Assembly: GCA_016719945.1 (NCBI GenBank)
Contig: JADJYE010000037.1
Coordinates: 1 to 64,000, forward strand
Source: Polyangiaceae bacterium
Lineage (GTDB): Bacteria; Myxococcota_A; Polyangia; Polyangiales; Polyangiaceae
Direction: 5' to 3'
Length of the DNA: 64,000 bases
A model generated the notes under the pieces. That model was not told the origin of the DNA. It was given only the letters and a program-made list of their open reading frames with translations, and did not search any database. Each line of letters opens with the position of its first letter. The first letter of the stretch is position 1. Below are positions 56,732-64,000 of this stretch, one piece after another. Position numbers and translations under genes: made by a program.

Positions 56732-59700
56732 TCAGCGCGCGGGGACGATCGCGCGCGGCCGGTAGTCGGCGAAGCGCGCGAGGTGCTCACGATCGCGCGA
56801 CGGGTGGTCGAGCATCCATGGCATCACCTTCATGAGGTAGGCGCTCTCCAGCTGGATCCACAGCGAGTCGTCGGCGAGGCGCTCGGGGCGCTCCGCGACG
56901 TCGCCTCGCGCAGTCACCGCCTGCTCATAGCCCGCTGCCGAAATGGCGTGGGGCGTGAGGTACGGAGTGAACGTGAAGGCGCCAGGGCGGAAGCGGCTGC
57001 TGGCCGGGCTCGACAGCACCGCGTTGAGCTCGATCGCCGAGTTGCGGTGGAAGAACGGCGGGCGAAACGTGTGCTCGGCGACGTCCCACCGGCCGCGAAA
57101 AACGCCGAGGTCGAGCGCGCTGCGACCCCGCTCGTCGCTCGGGCACGTCAGCACGGTGAGGATCGAGGGGTCGGGGTGATCGAAGCTGACGCTCCCGAGG
57201 CTGTTGAAATGGTCGAGCGAATACTTGAAGGGCGCATAGGTGCCGTGCCAGGCGACCACATCAAAGGGGCTATGGGGCGAGTCGACCTCCCACAGCCGCC
57301 CGCCCTGCCGCACGACGATCGTCCACGGCGCCGCCTCGTCCTCGAAGTCGGCGACCGGCGCGAGGAAGTGCCGCTCGTCTGCGAGGCCGTTCGCGCCGAT
57401 CGGGCCCCGCTCGGGCAAGCTGAGGTGTCCATCGAAGACCTCACCGATGAAGCCTCGAGCCGACCCATCGGGGAGGGCGACCCGGAACCGGAGACCCCTG
57501 GGAAGCAGGACGATCTCCCCGGGGGCGACGTCGAGCCGACCGAGCTCGGTCTGCACGTGGAGCCTGCCCTGCTCGGGGATGACGAGCAGGTCGCCATCGA
57601 CGTTGCACAGCGCGGTGCGCGTCATGTCGGCGGTCGCCGCGTAGAGGTGGATCGCGGAGCCCTTGCACAGCGACGCGTCACCCGCGCCAGCGAACGTCGT
57701 GATGCCGCCGAGGAAGTCGACGGCCGCCGTGGGCAGGGCGACGGGTCGGTAGCCGAGCGCCTCCGGGAAGGGGACGGCCCCGGCGAAGTCGCCCACGAAG
57801 CGACCAGCCTCGCGCGGGCGGAACGGCGTCGCGAGGATCTGCGGCCGCAGCCGGTACATCCAGGTACGCCGGTTCTCGGCGCGCCGCACCGTGAAGCCGG
57901 TGCCGTTGATCTGCTCCGCGAACAGACCATAGGGGACGGCGCGCGGGCTGTTCTGGCGGCGCGGGAGGGCGCCTGGGCGCGCCTCCGACGACAGCGCGCT
58001 ACCATAACCGGCTTGGTACGTGAGGGGCCCGAGCGCGGCGCTGTCGACGGCGCGCCGGAGCGCCTCGTCGTCGAGCGGGTGGATGGCGTGCTCGGCGCCC
58101 GGCGTGAGACGGGTCGTGACCCGCGCACCGGCGTCCGCGAAGCGGGCGGCGCTCGCCTCGAACACCTCGCGGGGGACCCAGGGGTCGCCCGCCGCGCTCG
58201 ACAGGTAGAGGTCCACCCCGCGGGCTGCCGCGAGGTCGGCGCCGGGCAGCGGGGTGGGCGCGCCGGTGAAGGCCAGGACGCGTCGCGGTCGCGACTCGGT
58301 CTTGGAGAGCCAGCTGAGCGCGAGGCAAGCGCCTTGGGAGAAGCCCGCCACGATGACCCGCTCGGGGCTCGTCGCCTCGCAGGCCTCGCGCCAGAGCGCC
58401 TCGACGACCGACAGGGCGCTGTCGAGCATCGGCTGGTTCTCGTCGATCGGAGCGAGGAAGCCCTTCGGGTACCAGGTGTTGCCCGCGGCCTGGGGAGCGA
58501 CGATGGTGAGGTCGTCCCGAGGGCCGAGCCTCCGCTCGAGGTCGGCCGCGAAGCGGTCGGCGCTGGAGCCCCGGCCGTGGAGGGCGAGCACCACCGCCTT
58601 CGCCCGGCCGAGCGGCGCCCCCCTCACCGAGACCGCGAGCGTCGTGTGCGGGCCTGACGCTCCATGCGGCATGGGCGCCCGCCGAGTGTGCAGAGATGGC
58701 CTTCGGTCATGCAGGATGTCCCCGAGCAAGCCGAGGAGCGAGCCGCGATCGAGCGCTCGCGGGTTCTGGTAGCTCGACTCGAGGGCCTCGGCGCAGATCG
58801 CCTCGAGCCGATCGGCCCCGACGCCGAGGGCCCCGAGCGAGGTCGCGAGGCCCAGCGAGCGTTGGAGGTCATAGAGGAACCCGGGCGGGTCGTCGCTGCC
58901 CCACGCTCGCTGCAGGACGCGCAGGGTGTCCGGCGTGGCGGGGCCATTGAAGCCGAGCGAATAGGGCAGAAGCGTCGCGTGCGTGCGTGCGTGCGGGGTC
59001 CCCCAGGTGCCGCCGAGGATGTGCGCGAGCTTGTGGTGCAGCCCCATGCTCGCGCCCCCGATTGCGCAGGAGGCGAGCGCCGCGCCCCGGAGCGCGACGC
59101 CGCGACCCCGGACGTCGGTCGGGGAGCTCGCCACGGCGCGGATGCCGTCGATCAGCGGCTCGAGGCTGGCCTCGGCCGCGCGGCTCGCTTCGGGGCTCGC
59201 GTCCGCGGCGTAGAGCGCCTCCACGCTATGGGCGAGGGCGTTGAACAGGCTGTCGATCGACAGGGCGCGGTCGAGGTCGAGCGTGAGCCGTGGATCGTAG
59301 ACGACGAGCCGCGGCCGCACCCTGTCGTCGCGCCCGGTGGTCTTTCGACCGTCGCGCGTGATGCCCCAGATGTTCGTGCGCTCGGACCCCGCGTACGTCG
59401 TGGGCACAGCGGCGACCTGCACGGGCAGCTCGAGCGCGACGGCCTTGGCGACGCCGATGGGCGTCCCTCCGCCGTGGGCGAGCACCCAGTCGACCCCAGC
59501 CTCGCGGGCGCGAGCCACGGCCGCGTCGGCGACCTCACCGGGGACCTGCGGCTCGCGCGTCAGGAAGACGCCGGCCGACCGGTCCCCCAGCTCTGCCGAG
59601 AGGCGCTCGGCGCCCTCTGCGTGGCGATCTTGTGCAATCAGCAGGACGCGCCGCGCGCCGAGCTCCGAGAGCAGGCCGGGGACCGCGCGCTCGGAGCCAG

Positions 59701-59743
59701 CTCCGAAGACCACGCGGTCAGGACCCGAGGGCAGCTCCTCCAC
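56732..59743 (-). CDS. Triple fusion: maleylacetate reductase - carboxylesterase - homogentisate 1,2-dioxygenase
   Basis: One open frame of 1003 residues contains three full-length enzymes. Residues 1-350 are an iron-ADH fold maleylacetate reductase: GGGTPIGVAKA, PTTYAGSE, DSLFNALAHSVEA and LHHKLAHILGGT with the metal His residues. Residues 358-570 are a phospholipase/carboxylesterase-type hydrolase: ALHGRGSS, AGFSQGACL (Ser), AAGDPWVP (Asp), PGAEHAIHP (His). Residues 574-1003 are homogentisate dioxygenase: TYQAGYG, PGALPRRQNSP, FDHPDPSI and the iron ligands in FFHRNSAIE and LTPHAIS. HmgA opens homogentisate to maleylacetoacetate. Both junctions are only a few residues long. The GTG start at 59743 follows the GST stop by five bases. 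It may be a natural fusion, or three genes joined by lost stops. Confidence 0.88.
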   Translation of the reverse strand: MEELPSGPDRVVFGAGSERAVPGLLSELGARRVLLIAQDRHAEGAERLSAELGDRSAGVFLTREPQVPGEVADAAVARAREAGVDWVLAHGGGTPIGVAKAVALELPVQVAAVPTTYAGSERTNIWGITRDGRKTTGRDDRVRPRLVVYDPRLTLDLDRALSIDSLFNALAHSVEALYAADASPEASRAAEASLEPLIDGIRAVASSPTDVRGRGVALRGAALASCAIGGASMGLHHKLAHILGGTWGTPHARTHATLLPYSLGFNGPATPDTLRVLQRAWGSDDPPGFLYDLQRSLGLATSLGALGVGADRLEAICAEALESSYQNPRALDRGSLLGLLGDILHDRRPSLHTRRAPMPHGASGPHTTLAVSVRGAPLGRAKAVVLALHGRGSSADRFAADLERRLGPRDDLTIVAPQAAGNTWYPKGFLAPIDENQPMLDSALSVVEALWREACEATSPERVIVAGFSQGACLALSWLSKTESRPRRVLAFTGAPTPLPGADLAAARGVDLYLSSAAGDPWVPREVFEASAARFADAGARVTTRLTPGAEHAIHPLDDEALRRAVDSAALGPLTYQAGYGSALSSEARPGALPRRQNSPRAVPYGLFAEQINGTGFTVRRAENRRTWMYRLRPQILATPFRPREAGRFVGDFAGAVPFPEALGYRPVALPTAAVDFLGGITTFAGAGDASLCKGSAIHLYAATADMTRTALCNVDGDLLVIPEQGRLHVQTELGRLDVAPGEIVLLPRGLRFRVALPDGSARGFIGEVFDGHLSLPERGPIGANGLADERHFLAPVADFEDEAAPWTIVVRQGGRLWEVDSPHSPFDVVAWHGTYAPFKYSLDHFNSLGSVSFDHPDPSILTVLTCPSDERGRSALDLGVFRGRWDVAEHTFRPPFFHRNSAIELNAVLSSPASSRFRPGAFTFTPYLTPHAISAAGYEQAVTARGDVAERPERLADDSLWIQLESAYLMKVMPWMLDHPSRDREHLARFADYRPRAIVPAR

Positions 59744-59748
59744 GTGGC

Positions 59749-60441
59749 TCAGCTGCTCTTCTTCTGGACCGACGCGAGGAAGCCGCGGACGTCCGCGGCC
59801 GGCTCGCTGTAGGCCTTGCCGAGCTTGGCCTCGACGCGGGCGAGGTACTCCTTCGCCCAGGCGGGGAGCGCCAGATCGGTGACGGCGATGAACTCGAGCG
59901 TGGCCGCGAGCCGGATGTCGGCGAGCGAGGGGACAGCGCCGTCGCCGATGAAGCCGTCGCGGACGAAGTATTTGTGGAAGACCTCGAGCGGCTCGGCGAT
60001 CGCCTCCTCCGCGGCCTTGCGCGCGGCCTCCTTCTGCTGGTCGGTCGCGTCCTTCGAAGCCGAGACCTCGCCGGGGGCGCCGCCGAAGCCGAGGCGCGGG
60101 TACGCGGCGCGCGCAACGAGGGGGTAGAGCGTGCCCATCAGGTAGAAGTTCGCCGAGTCCACCAGGGCGCGCTTGCCGGGGTCAGCCGGGTACAGGGCGC
60201 CGAGGCCGTGCTTGTTGGCGAGGTACATCATGATCGCGCAGCTCTCCCACATCGCGCCGCGCGGCAGGTCCGAGGCCTCGATCGCGGGCGTGAGGTGCGA
60301 AGGCACCTTGGTCATGAACTCGGGCGTGCGCGTCTTGCCCCACGCGTTCTCCTCGGTGAACGGGAGGTCGCCGGCGCGCAGGAAGACGCGCACGGCGAGG
60401 CTGTTGACGCTGGGGGGGAGCATGTGAAGGTGTGTGGTCAT
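59749..60441 (-). CDS. Glutathione S-transferase family protein
   Basis: The 230-residue product has a thioredoxin-like N-terminal domain (PPSVNSLAVRVFL with a possible catalytic Ser, a VPSHLTPAI cis-Pro region, and WESCAIMMYLANK for the glutathione carboxylate) and an all-helical C-terminal domain with SLADIRLAATLEF. It lies between the VOC gene and the triple fusion with HmgA on one strand, so a maleylacetoacetate isomerase role, which uses glutathione, would fit; the zeta-class motif SSCSxWRVR is not present, so this is inference only. Confidence 0.85.
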   Translation of the reverse strand: MTTHLHMLPPSVNSLAVRVFLRAGDLPFTEENAWGKTRTPEFMTKVPSHLTPAIEASDLPRGAMWESCAIMMYLANKHGLGALYPADPGKRALVDSANFYLMGTLYPLVARAAYPRLGFGGAPGEVSASKDATDQQKEAARKAAEEAIAEPLEVFHKYFVRDGFIGDGAVPSLADIRLAATLEFIAVTDLALPAWAKEYLARVEAKLGKAYSEPAADVRGFLASVQKKSS

Positions 60442-60497
60442 GGTCGGAGCCTCGTCGGAGCAGGGGCCAAGGTTGCTGTGTGAGCCGAGCTGGAGGC

Positions 60498-61022
60498 TCA
60501 GCCGTTCTTCTCGGGCTTGGATTTCCCGCGCTGCCACGCGTCGAGCGTCGCGCGGGCGCCGTTGGTGACCTCGTCGGTCGCCGCGTCGTGGCTCGCTGTG
60601 CGAGCCGCGAGCTCGATCACGTAGCCGTTGGGGTCGCGGAAGTAGATCGACTCGATGAAGCGGTGATCGGAGACGCCGCGCACCGGTAGGCCGAGCGCCT
60701 CTCCCTTCGCCTTCATCGCCAGCAGGTGGTCGTGGTCGACCTCGAGCGCGATGTGCAGGTCGAAGTCGTGCTGCTCTTTGAACTCGAAGGGCATCTCGGG
60801 CGCTTCGAAGAAGGCGAGGTAGCTCCCGTCATCGAGCCGAAAGAAGGTGTGGAGGACCTCGCACGCCCTGCCGGTCTTGGTCTCGCCCAGCTCGAGCGCG
60901 GCCGCGAGCGGCAGGCCCAGGAAGTCTTCGTAGAAGCGGCGGGTCTCCTCCGAGTCTCTGCAGCGGTAGGCGTTGTGATGCAGCCCCTTGACGCCCGCGG
61001 GCGCGCGCTTCGTGGTGGTCAT
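60498..61022 (-). CDS. VOC-family (glyoxalase/dioxygenase superfamily) protein
   Basis: The 174-residue product has the paired beta-alpha-beta-beta-beta units of the vicinal-oxygen-chelate fold: GLHHNAYRCRDSEETRRFYED with the first metal His, then FDLHIALEVD with a second His, and YFRDPNGYVIEL with the Glu ligand. Members include ring-cleaving dioxygenases, glyoxalases and fosfomycin-type enzymes; the reaction here is not determined. It is the first gene of the operon leading to the GST and the fused enzyme, which suggests a role in aromatic breakdown. It is divergent from the acyl-CoA ligase (96-base gap). Confidence 0.87.
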   Translation of the reverse strand: MTTTKRAPAGVKGLHHNAYRCRDSEETRRFYEDFLGLPLAAALELGETKTGRACEVLHTFFRLDDGSYLAFFEAPEMPFEFKEQHDFDLHIALEVDHDHLLAMKAKGEALGLPVRGVSDHRFIESIYFRDPNGYVIELAARTASHDAATDEVTNGARATLDAWQRGKSKPEKNG

Positions 61023-61118
61023 GTTCGCCTCGGACCGCGGCAGCCTAGCGACTGGGCCGCGGGCCGCAAGTGCGGCTGCCCTTTCGCGCGAGCTATGGTC
61101 TAGTTGCACGAACGCTCC

Positions 61119-62743
61119 GTGAAGCTGCTGCGCCCCTCCGAAACGCTCGCCCGGGTTGGCCTGCACGCTCACACGCTGCCAGGGGCGCTCGACGCGCGCG
61201 TGGCGGCGGGGCCCGAGCGCCCGTTCCTGGTAGATGGCGCGCGAACCTGGACCTTCAAGGAGCTCGCGCGGGACGCCTCGGCCGCGGCGCGACTGCTCCT
61301 GGAGGCAGGTGTCACCGCGGGCGATCGCGTCGTGGTGACCAGCCCCACCAGCGCCGAGCTCGTCATCGCCCTGTTCGCGATTGCGAGGCTCGGAGCGAGC
61401 TTCGTCCCGGTCAGCCCGGAGCTGCGGACGGAAGAGGCGGCCCGCGTGATCGAGCGGAGCCGACCGCGCGTCGTGCTCCACGGGGCGGCTCAGGCGGAGC
61501 TGGCAGAGGCGGTCGCGCCTGCCGCGCGCCGGTTGGACCTGGACGCGTCCTTCGCGGCGCTAGCCTCCCTGCCGGCGCTCGCGCTGTCGCACCCGCAGCC
61601 GTCGCCCGACGACACTTGCCTCGTGCTCTTCACCTCGGGCACGACGGGCGCCCCGAAGGGCGTCATGCACGCACACCGCACGTTCGTCGTCGCGGGGAGG
61701 GCTTCGTCGAGAGGCAATGGCTCCAGCCCGATGATCGAATGCTGTGTGTCTTGCCGATGTTTCACGTCAACGCGCTCTTCTACTCGCTCGGCGGGGCGCT
61801 CGCGGCGGGCGCGACGCTGATCTTGGGTGGGCGCTTCAGCGCGTCACGGTTCTGGCCGCTCGTCGCCGAGTCTGGCGCGACGCAGGCGAATCTGCTCGGC
61901 TCGATCGGGCGCATCCTCGCGGTTCGTCCGAGGAGCGAATACGTGAAGGGGCACGCGCTCGACAGGGTGTATTGCGTGCCGATGCCGGCCGACGTCCAGC
62001 GCGTCTTCCGGGAGGAGCTGGGCGTCCGGTGGATCGCGGAGGGGTACGGGATGAGCGAGGTGCCCGGCATCTTCGCTCAGCCTTATGGCGAGCGGCCGCG
62101 TGTCGGCGCGATGGGGAGCGTCTGCCGTCACCCCGACGGTCGTCCTCTCGGCCGGGTGCGTGTGGTCGACGAGCGCGGCGAGCAGGTGCCGCTCGGCGCG
62201 GTAGGGACGCTCGAGGTGAAGACGGAGCTCGTCATGCAGGGCTACTTCGAAGCGCCCGACCTGACGCGCGCGGGCTTCAGGGACGGCTACTTCATCACGG
62301 GCGATCGGGTGCGAGAGGTCGAGCCGGGCGTCTATGAGTTCGTCGCGCGCGACCAGGAGATCATCCGACGACGCGGAGAGAACGTCTCCGCACCCGAGAT
62401 CGATAACGCGGCGCTCGCTTGCCCGGGCGTCGCGGAGGCTGCGGCCGTGGCTGTGCCGTCCGAGCTCGGGGAAGACGACATCCTCCTCGCGGTCGTCGCG
62501 CGACCCGGGGAGTCGGTCGTCGCGCAGGAGGTCCACGCCCAGCTGTCCCAGCGGCTCAGCGCGGCGAAGGTCCCGCGCTACGTGGTCGTCGTGGCGGACT
62601 TGCCGCGAGGCCCGACCCAGCGCGTCCTGCGCCACAGGCTCGCCGCGGACGAGGCGCTCCGGCGCGCGGCGACCGACTTCGCCGCGCGCTCCCCGCCCGC
62701 TGAGCCGGCGGCGACCTCCCTCCGCAGCCGGCCGAAAGAGTGA
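61119..62743 (+). CDS. AMP-dependent acyl-CoA ligase/synthetase (frameshifted once)
   Basis: The product, about 541 residues after repair, activates a carboxylic acid with ATP and transfers it to CoA. The N-terminal domain has the phosphate loop FTSGTTGAPKGV (near 61630); the second half has CVLPMFHVNALF, AEGYGMSEVPG, GYFITGDRV and RRRGENVSAPEID. The A10 region reads LPRGPTQRVLRHRL, where the usual GK has become QR, so the catalytic Lys may be missing or moved. The frame breaks in the G run 61694-61697: one extra G joins FVVAG to GFVERQW. The GTG at 61119 is the preferred start; a TTG at 61104 is possible. The acid used is unknown. Confidence 0.85.
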
Positions 62744-62756
62744 TACCAAGCCCGAC

Positions 62757-63390
62757 ATGGAGTTCGACGAGACGACCGGCCGCGCGTTCCTTCAACTTCC
62801 CGAGGGCGTCGCCTTGCCCGAGGCCGACGACCTCGCGCACGACGCCCGGGCCGTGTTGCTCCACACGGTCAACCTGCGCCGCGACGCGGCTGAGTCCGGC
62901 GTGCAGGTCTCCCCGATCTGGGAGAACCTCGACGGCCAAGCGGCGCTGCGCGCGATGGTCGTCCCCAAGCCGCTGGAGGCGCGCCACTTCGAGGGCAAGG
63001 GAATGGTCGCCCTCAAGGACCCGAACGCCCTCACGTTGATCGCCGACGCGGCGACGATCTTGGCCGAGCAGCCGGCGGCGGCCGCCCAGGTCCTCGCCCG
63101 GACCGCGTCCCTCTTCATCCACGAAGAGGCCCCCATTCGTCCTCGGGCTTCCGTACAAGGGGCACTACAAGCTCTTGACCCTGGTGATGTCCGACTTCCT
63201 CCGGAAGTTCGGCGCGGGCTTCGACGACAACGAATGGCTCGCGTCGATCGGCGTGCTCGACGCGTTCCACGATCCGGCCATCGATCCGCCCGTCGAGCGA
63301 ATCAAGGCCTCGGTGGCGGAGAAGACGCAGAGAATGGTCGCGGAGGAGACCGCCTGGGAGGCAGCCTTCGCGGGGACGAGCGCGGGCTGA
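62757..63390 (+). CDS. Unknown protein (frameshifted once)
   Basis: No family was recognised. From the ATG at 62757 the frame reads through an acidic start (MEFDETTGRAFLQLPEG), a helical region (ALTLIADAATILAEQ, AAAQVLARTASLF) and EEAP; the next coding part (FVLGLPYKGHYKLLTLVMSDF ... ending AFAGTSAG at 63390) is in another frame. Removing one C from the run at 63129-63133 joins them to about 210 residues. The product is soluble and has no signal peptide. It lies 13 bases after the acyl-CoA ligase and 25 bases before a carotenoid oxygenase on the same strand, so the three may form an operon. Confidence 0.55.
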
Positions 63391-63415
63391 GCCGCGGCGC
63401 TCGGGGGGAACGAAG

Positions 63416-64000
63416 ATGGCCGACTACGAATATCTCTATCAGAGCCGAACCGAGGACCTCGACCTCGAGCTGAGCATCGAGGGCGCGCTGCCCGAGTCGA
63501 TCCAGGGCACGCTCTATGCGATCGGAGGCGCGGGCTGCAAGGTCGGCGACACCGCGCTCTCGGCGCTCGACGCGCATGGCAGGGTGGTCGCGGTGAGCAT
63601 CGCTGGAGGCAAGGCCCAGCTGCGCGCGCGCATGGTCCAGACGCCGCTGTGGAAGGCCGAGCGCGGCGCGAGCGCGATCGTCAAGCGCAGGCTGTTCACC
63701 AACAAGCCAGGCCGCTGGTCGAACCTGTTCGATCTCGATCTCGCGAACCCGGCGGGCCACAACGTCGTGCCCTGGGGGAAAGACGTCGTCGCCGCCAACG
63801 ACCCGGGGTTCTTCGTGCTCGATCCTCAGACCCTCGAGACCCGCGGTCCGGCGCCCATTCAGCCGAAGAAGGGCGCGACGTTCGGGCCGATGCCGAGGCG
63901 AGACCCGGCGACCGGACGGCACGTGGTGTTCGAGCAGCGCCCGGGCCTCAAGGACACCATCATCGTGCGGGAGATCGACGACGGGTTCCAGGTCGCGAAG
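63416..64000 (+). CDS. Carotenoid oxygenase (RPE65/CCD family), partial at window end
   Basis: The first 195 residues are visible and the frame runs off the right edge. The start MADYEYLYQSR is followed by the family beginning LPESIQGTLYAIGG, AHGRVVAVS, and the GHNVVPWGKDVVAANDPGF region that in the family carries the first iron His. The match is to the same superfamily as the gene at 44306, with low direct identity between the two. A GGGGGGAACG stretch precedes the ATG. Its neighbours (acyl-CoA ligase, unknown protein) lie on the same strand with short gaps. Confidence 0.82.
   Translation, partial: MADYEYLYQSRTEDLDLELSIEGALPESIQGTLYAIGGAGCKVGDTALSALDAHGRVVAVSIAGGKAQLRARMVQTPLWKAERGASAIVKRRLFTNKPGRWSNLFDLDLANPAGHNVVPWGKDVVAANDPGFFVLDPQTLETRGPAPIQPKKGATFGPMPRRDPATGRHVVFEQRPGLKDTIIVREIDDGFQVAK

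Overview
The window is a GC-rich (roughly 68-70 %), gene-dense bacterial chromosome segment. Gene content points to Myxococcota, probably the Polyangia (Sorangium-like) side. There are three Hanks-type Ser/Thr kinases with large sensor or linker regions, many Cys-anchored lipoproteins with eukaryote-like repeats (RCC1, LamG, SUMF1/FGE), a thrombospondin-type-3 outer-membrane protein, MlaD, a metallophosphatase-multihaem cytochrome and a two-domain spermidine-synthase-like membrane protein. No rRNA, tRNA, CRISPR array, prophage or intact insertion sequence was seen. This taxonomic call is inference from content.

Layout. 1-4.1 kb: a secreted HEAT-repeat protein (minus strand, runs off the left edge) and a Tes/MJ0619-like radical SAM enzyme, both cut by several frameshifts. 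4.1-4.5 kb: one copy of a ~140-bp dispersed intergenic repeat; a second copy lies inverted at 12.0 kb. 4.5-9.3 kb: a tightly overlapping operon bracketed by two paralogous small proteins of unknown function, with a beta-lactamase-fold serine hydrolase and an RCC1 lipoprotein inside. 9.4-15.3 kb: murA, an outer-membrane TSP3 protein, a SUMF1 lipoprotein and sucCD. 15.3-22.3 kb: a transmembrane kinase with a YD-like ectodomain, a second SUMF1 lipoprotein, ilvE, a ROK glucokinase and a fatty-acid desaturase. 22.4-30.8 kb: a metzincin lipoprotein, an M20 peptidase, MlaD, and a kinase translationally coupled to a metallophosphatase/multihaem cytochrome. 30.9-41.5 kb: Gcr-family membrane protein, DUF2252, MATE, methyltransferase, a Rieske oxygenase split in two overlapping frames, mannose-1-phosphate guanylyltransferase, hydrolase, lipoprotein and an alcohol dehydrogenase. 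41.5-56.7 kb: crotonase, persulfide dioxygenase-rhodanese fusion, hydrolase, carotenoid oxygenase, kinase plus TPR/PEGA-like partner, LamG lipoprotein, spermidine-synthase-like fusion, PAP2, RCC1 lipoprotein, ATP-grasp and M1 aminopeptidase. 56.7-64 kb: an aromatic-catabolism operon (VOC protein, GST, and a remarkable 1003-residue fusion of maleylacetate reductase, carboxylesterase and homogentisate 1,2-dioxygenase), then an acyl-CoA ligase, an unknown gene and the start of a second carotenoid oxygenase.

A recurring technical point: several otherwise intact genes (radical SAM, murA, kinase at 15.3 kb, LamG lipoprotein, guanylyltransferase, acyl-CoA ligase, gene at 62.8 kb) are broken by one- or two-base indels, often in G or C runs, with the reading frame cleanly conserved on each side. 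These look like assembly or sequencing errors more than decay, and the left 4 kb is worst. Odd gene structures that depend on frame (the split Rieske pair, the triple fusion) must be read with that in mind.

The most interesting candidates are the triple fusion at 56.7-59.7 kb, the bracketed operon at 4.5-9.3 kb, the split Rieske oxygenase at 36.9-37.95 kb, the metallophosphatase-cytochrome/kinase pair at 27.2-30.8 kb, the Tes-like radical SAM gene and the dispersed repeat.
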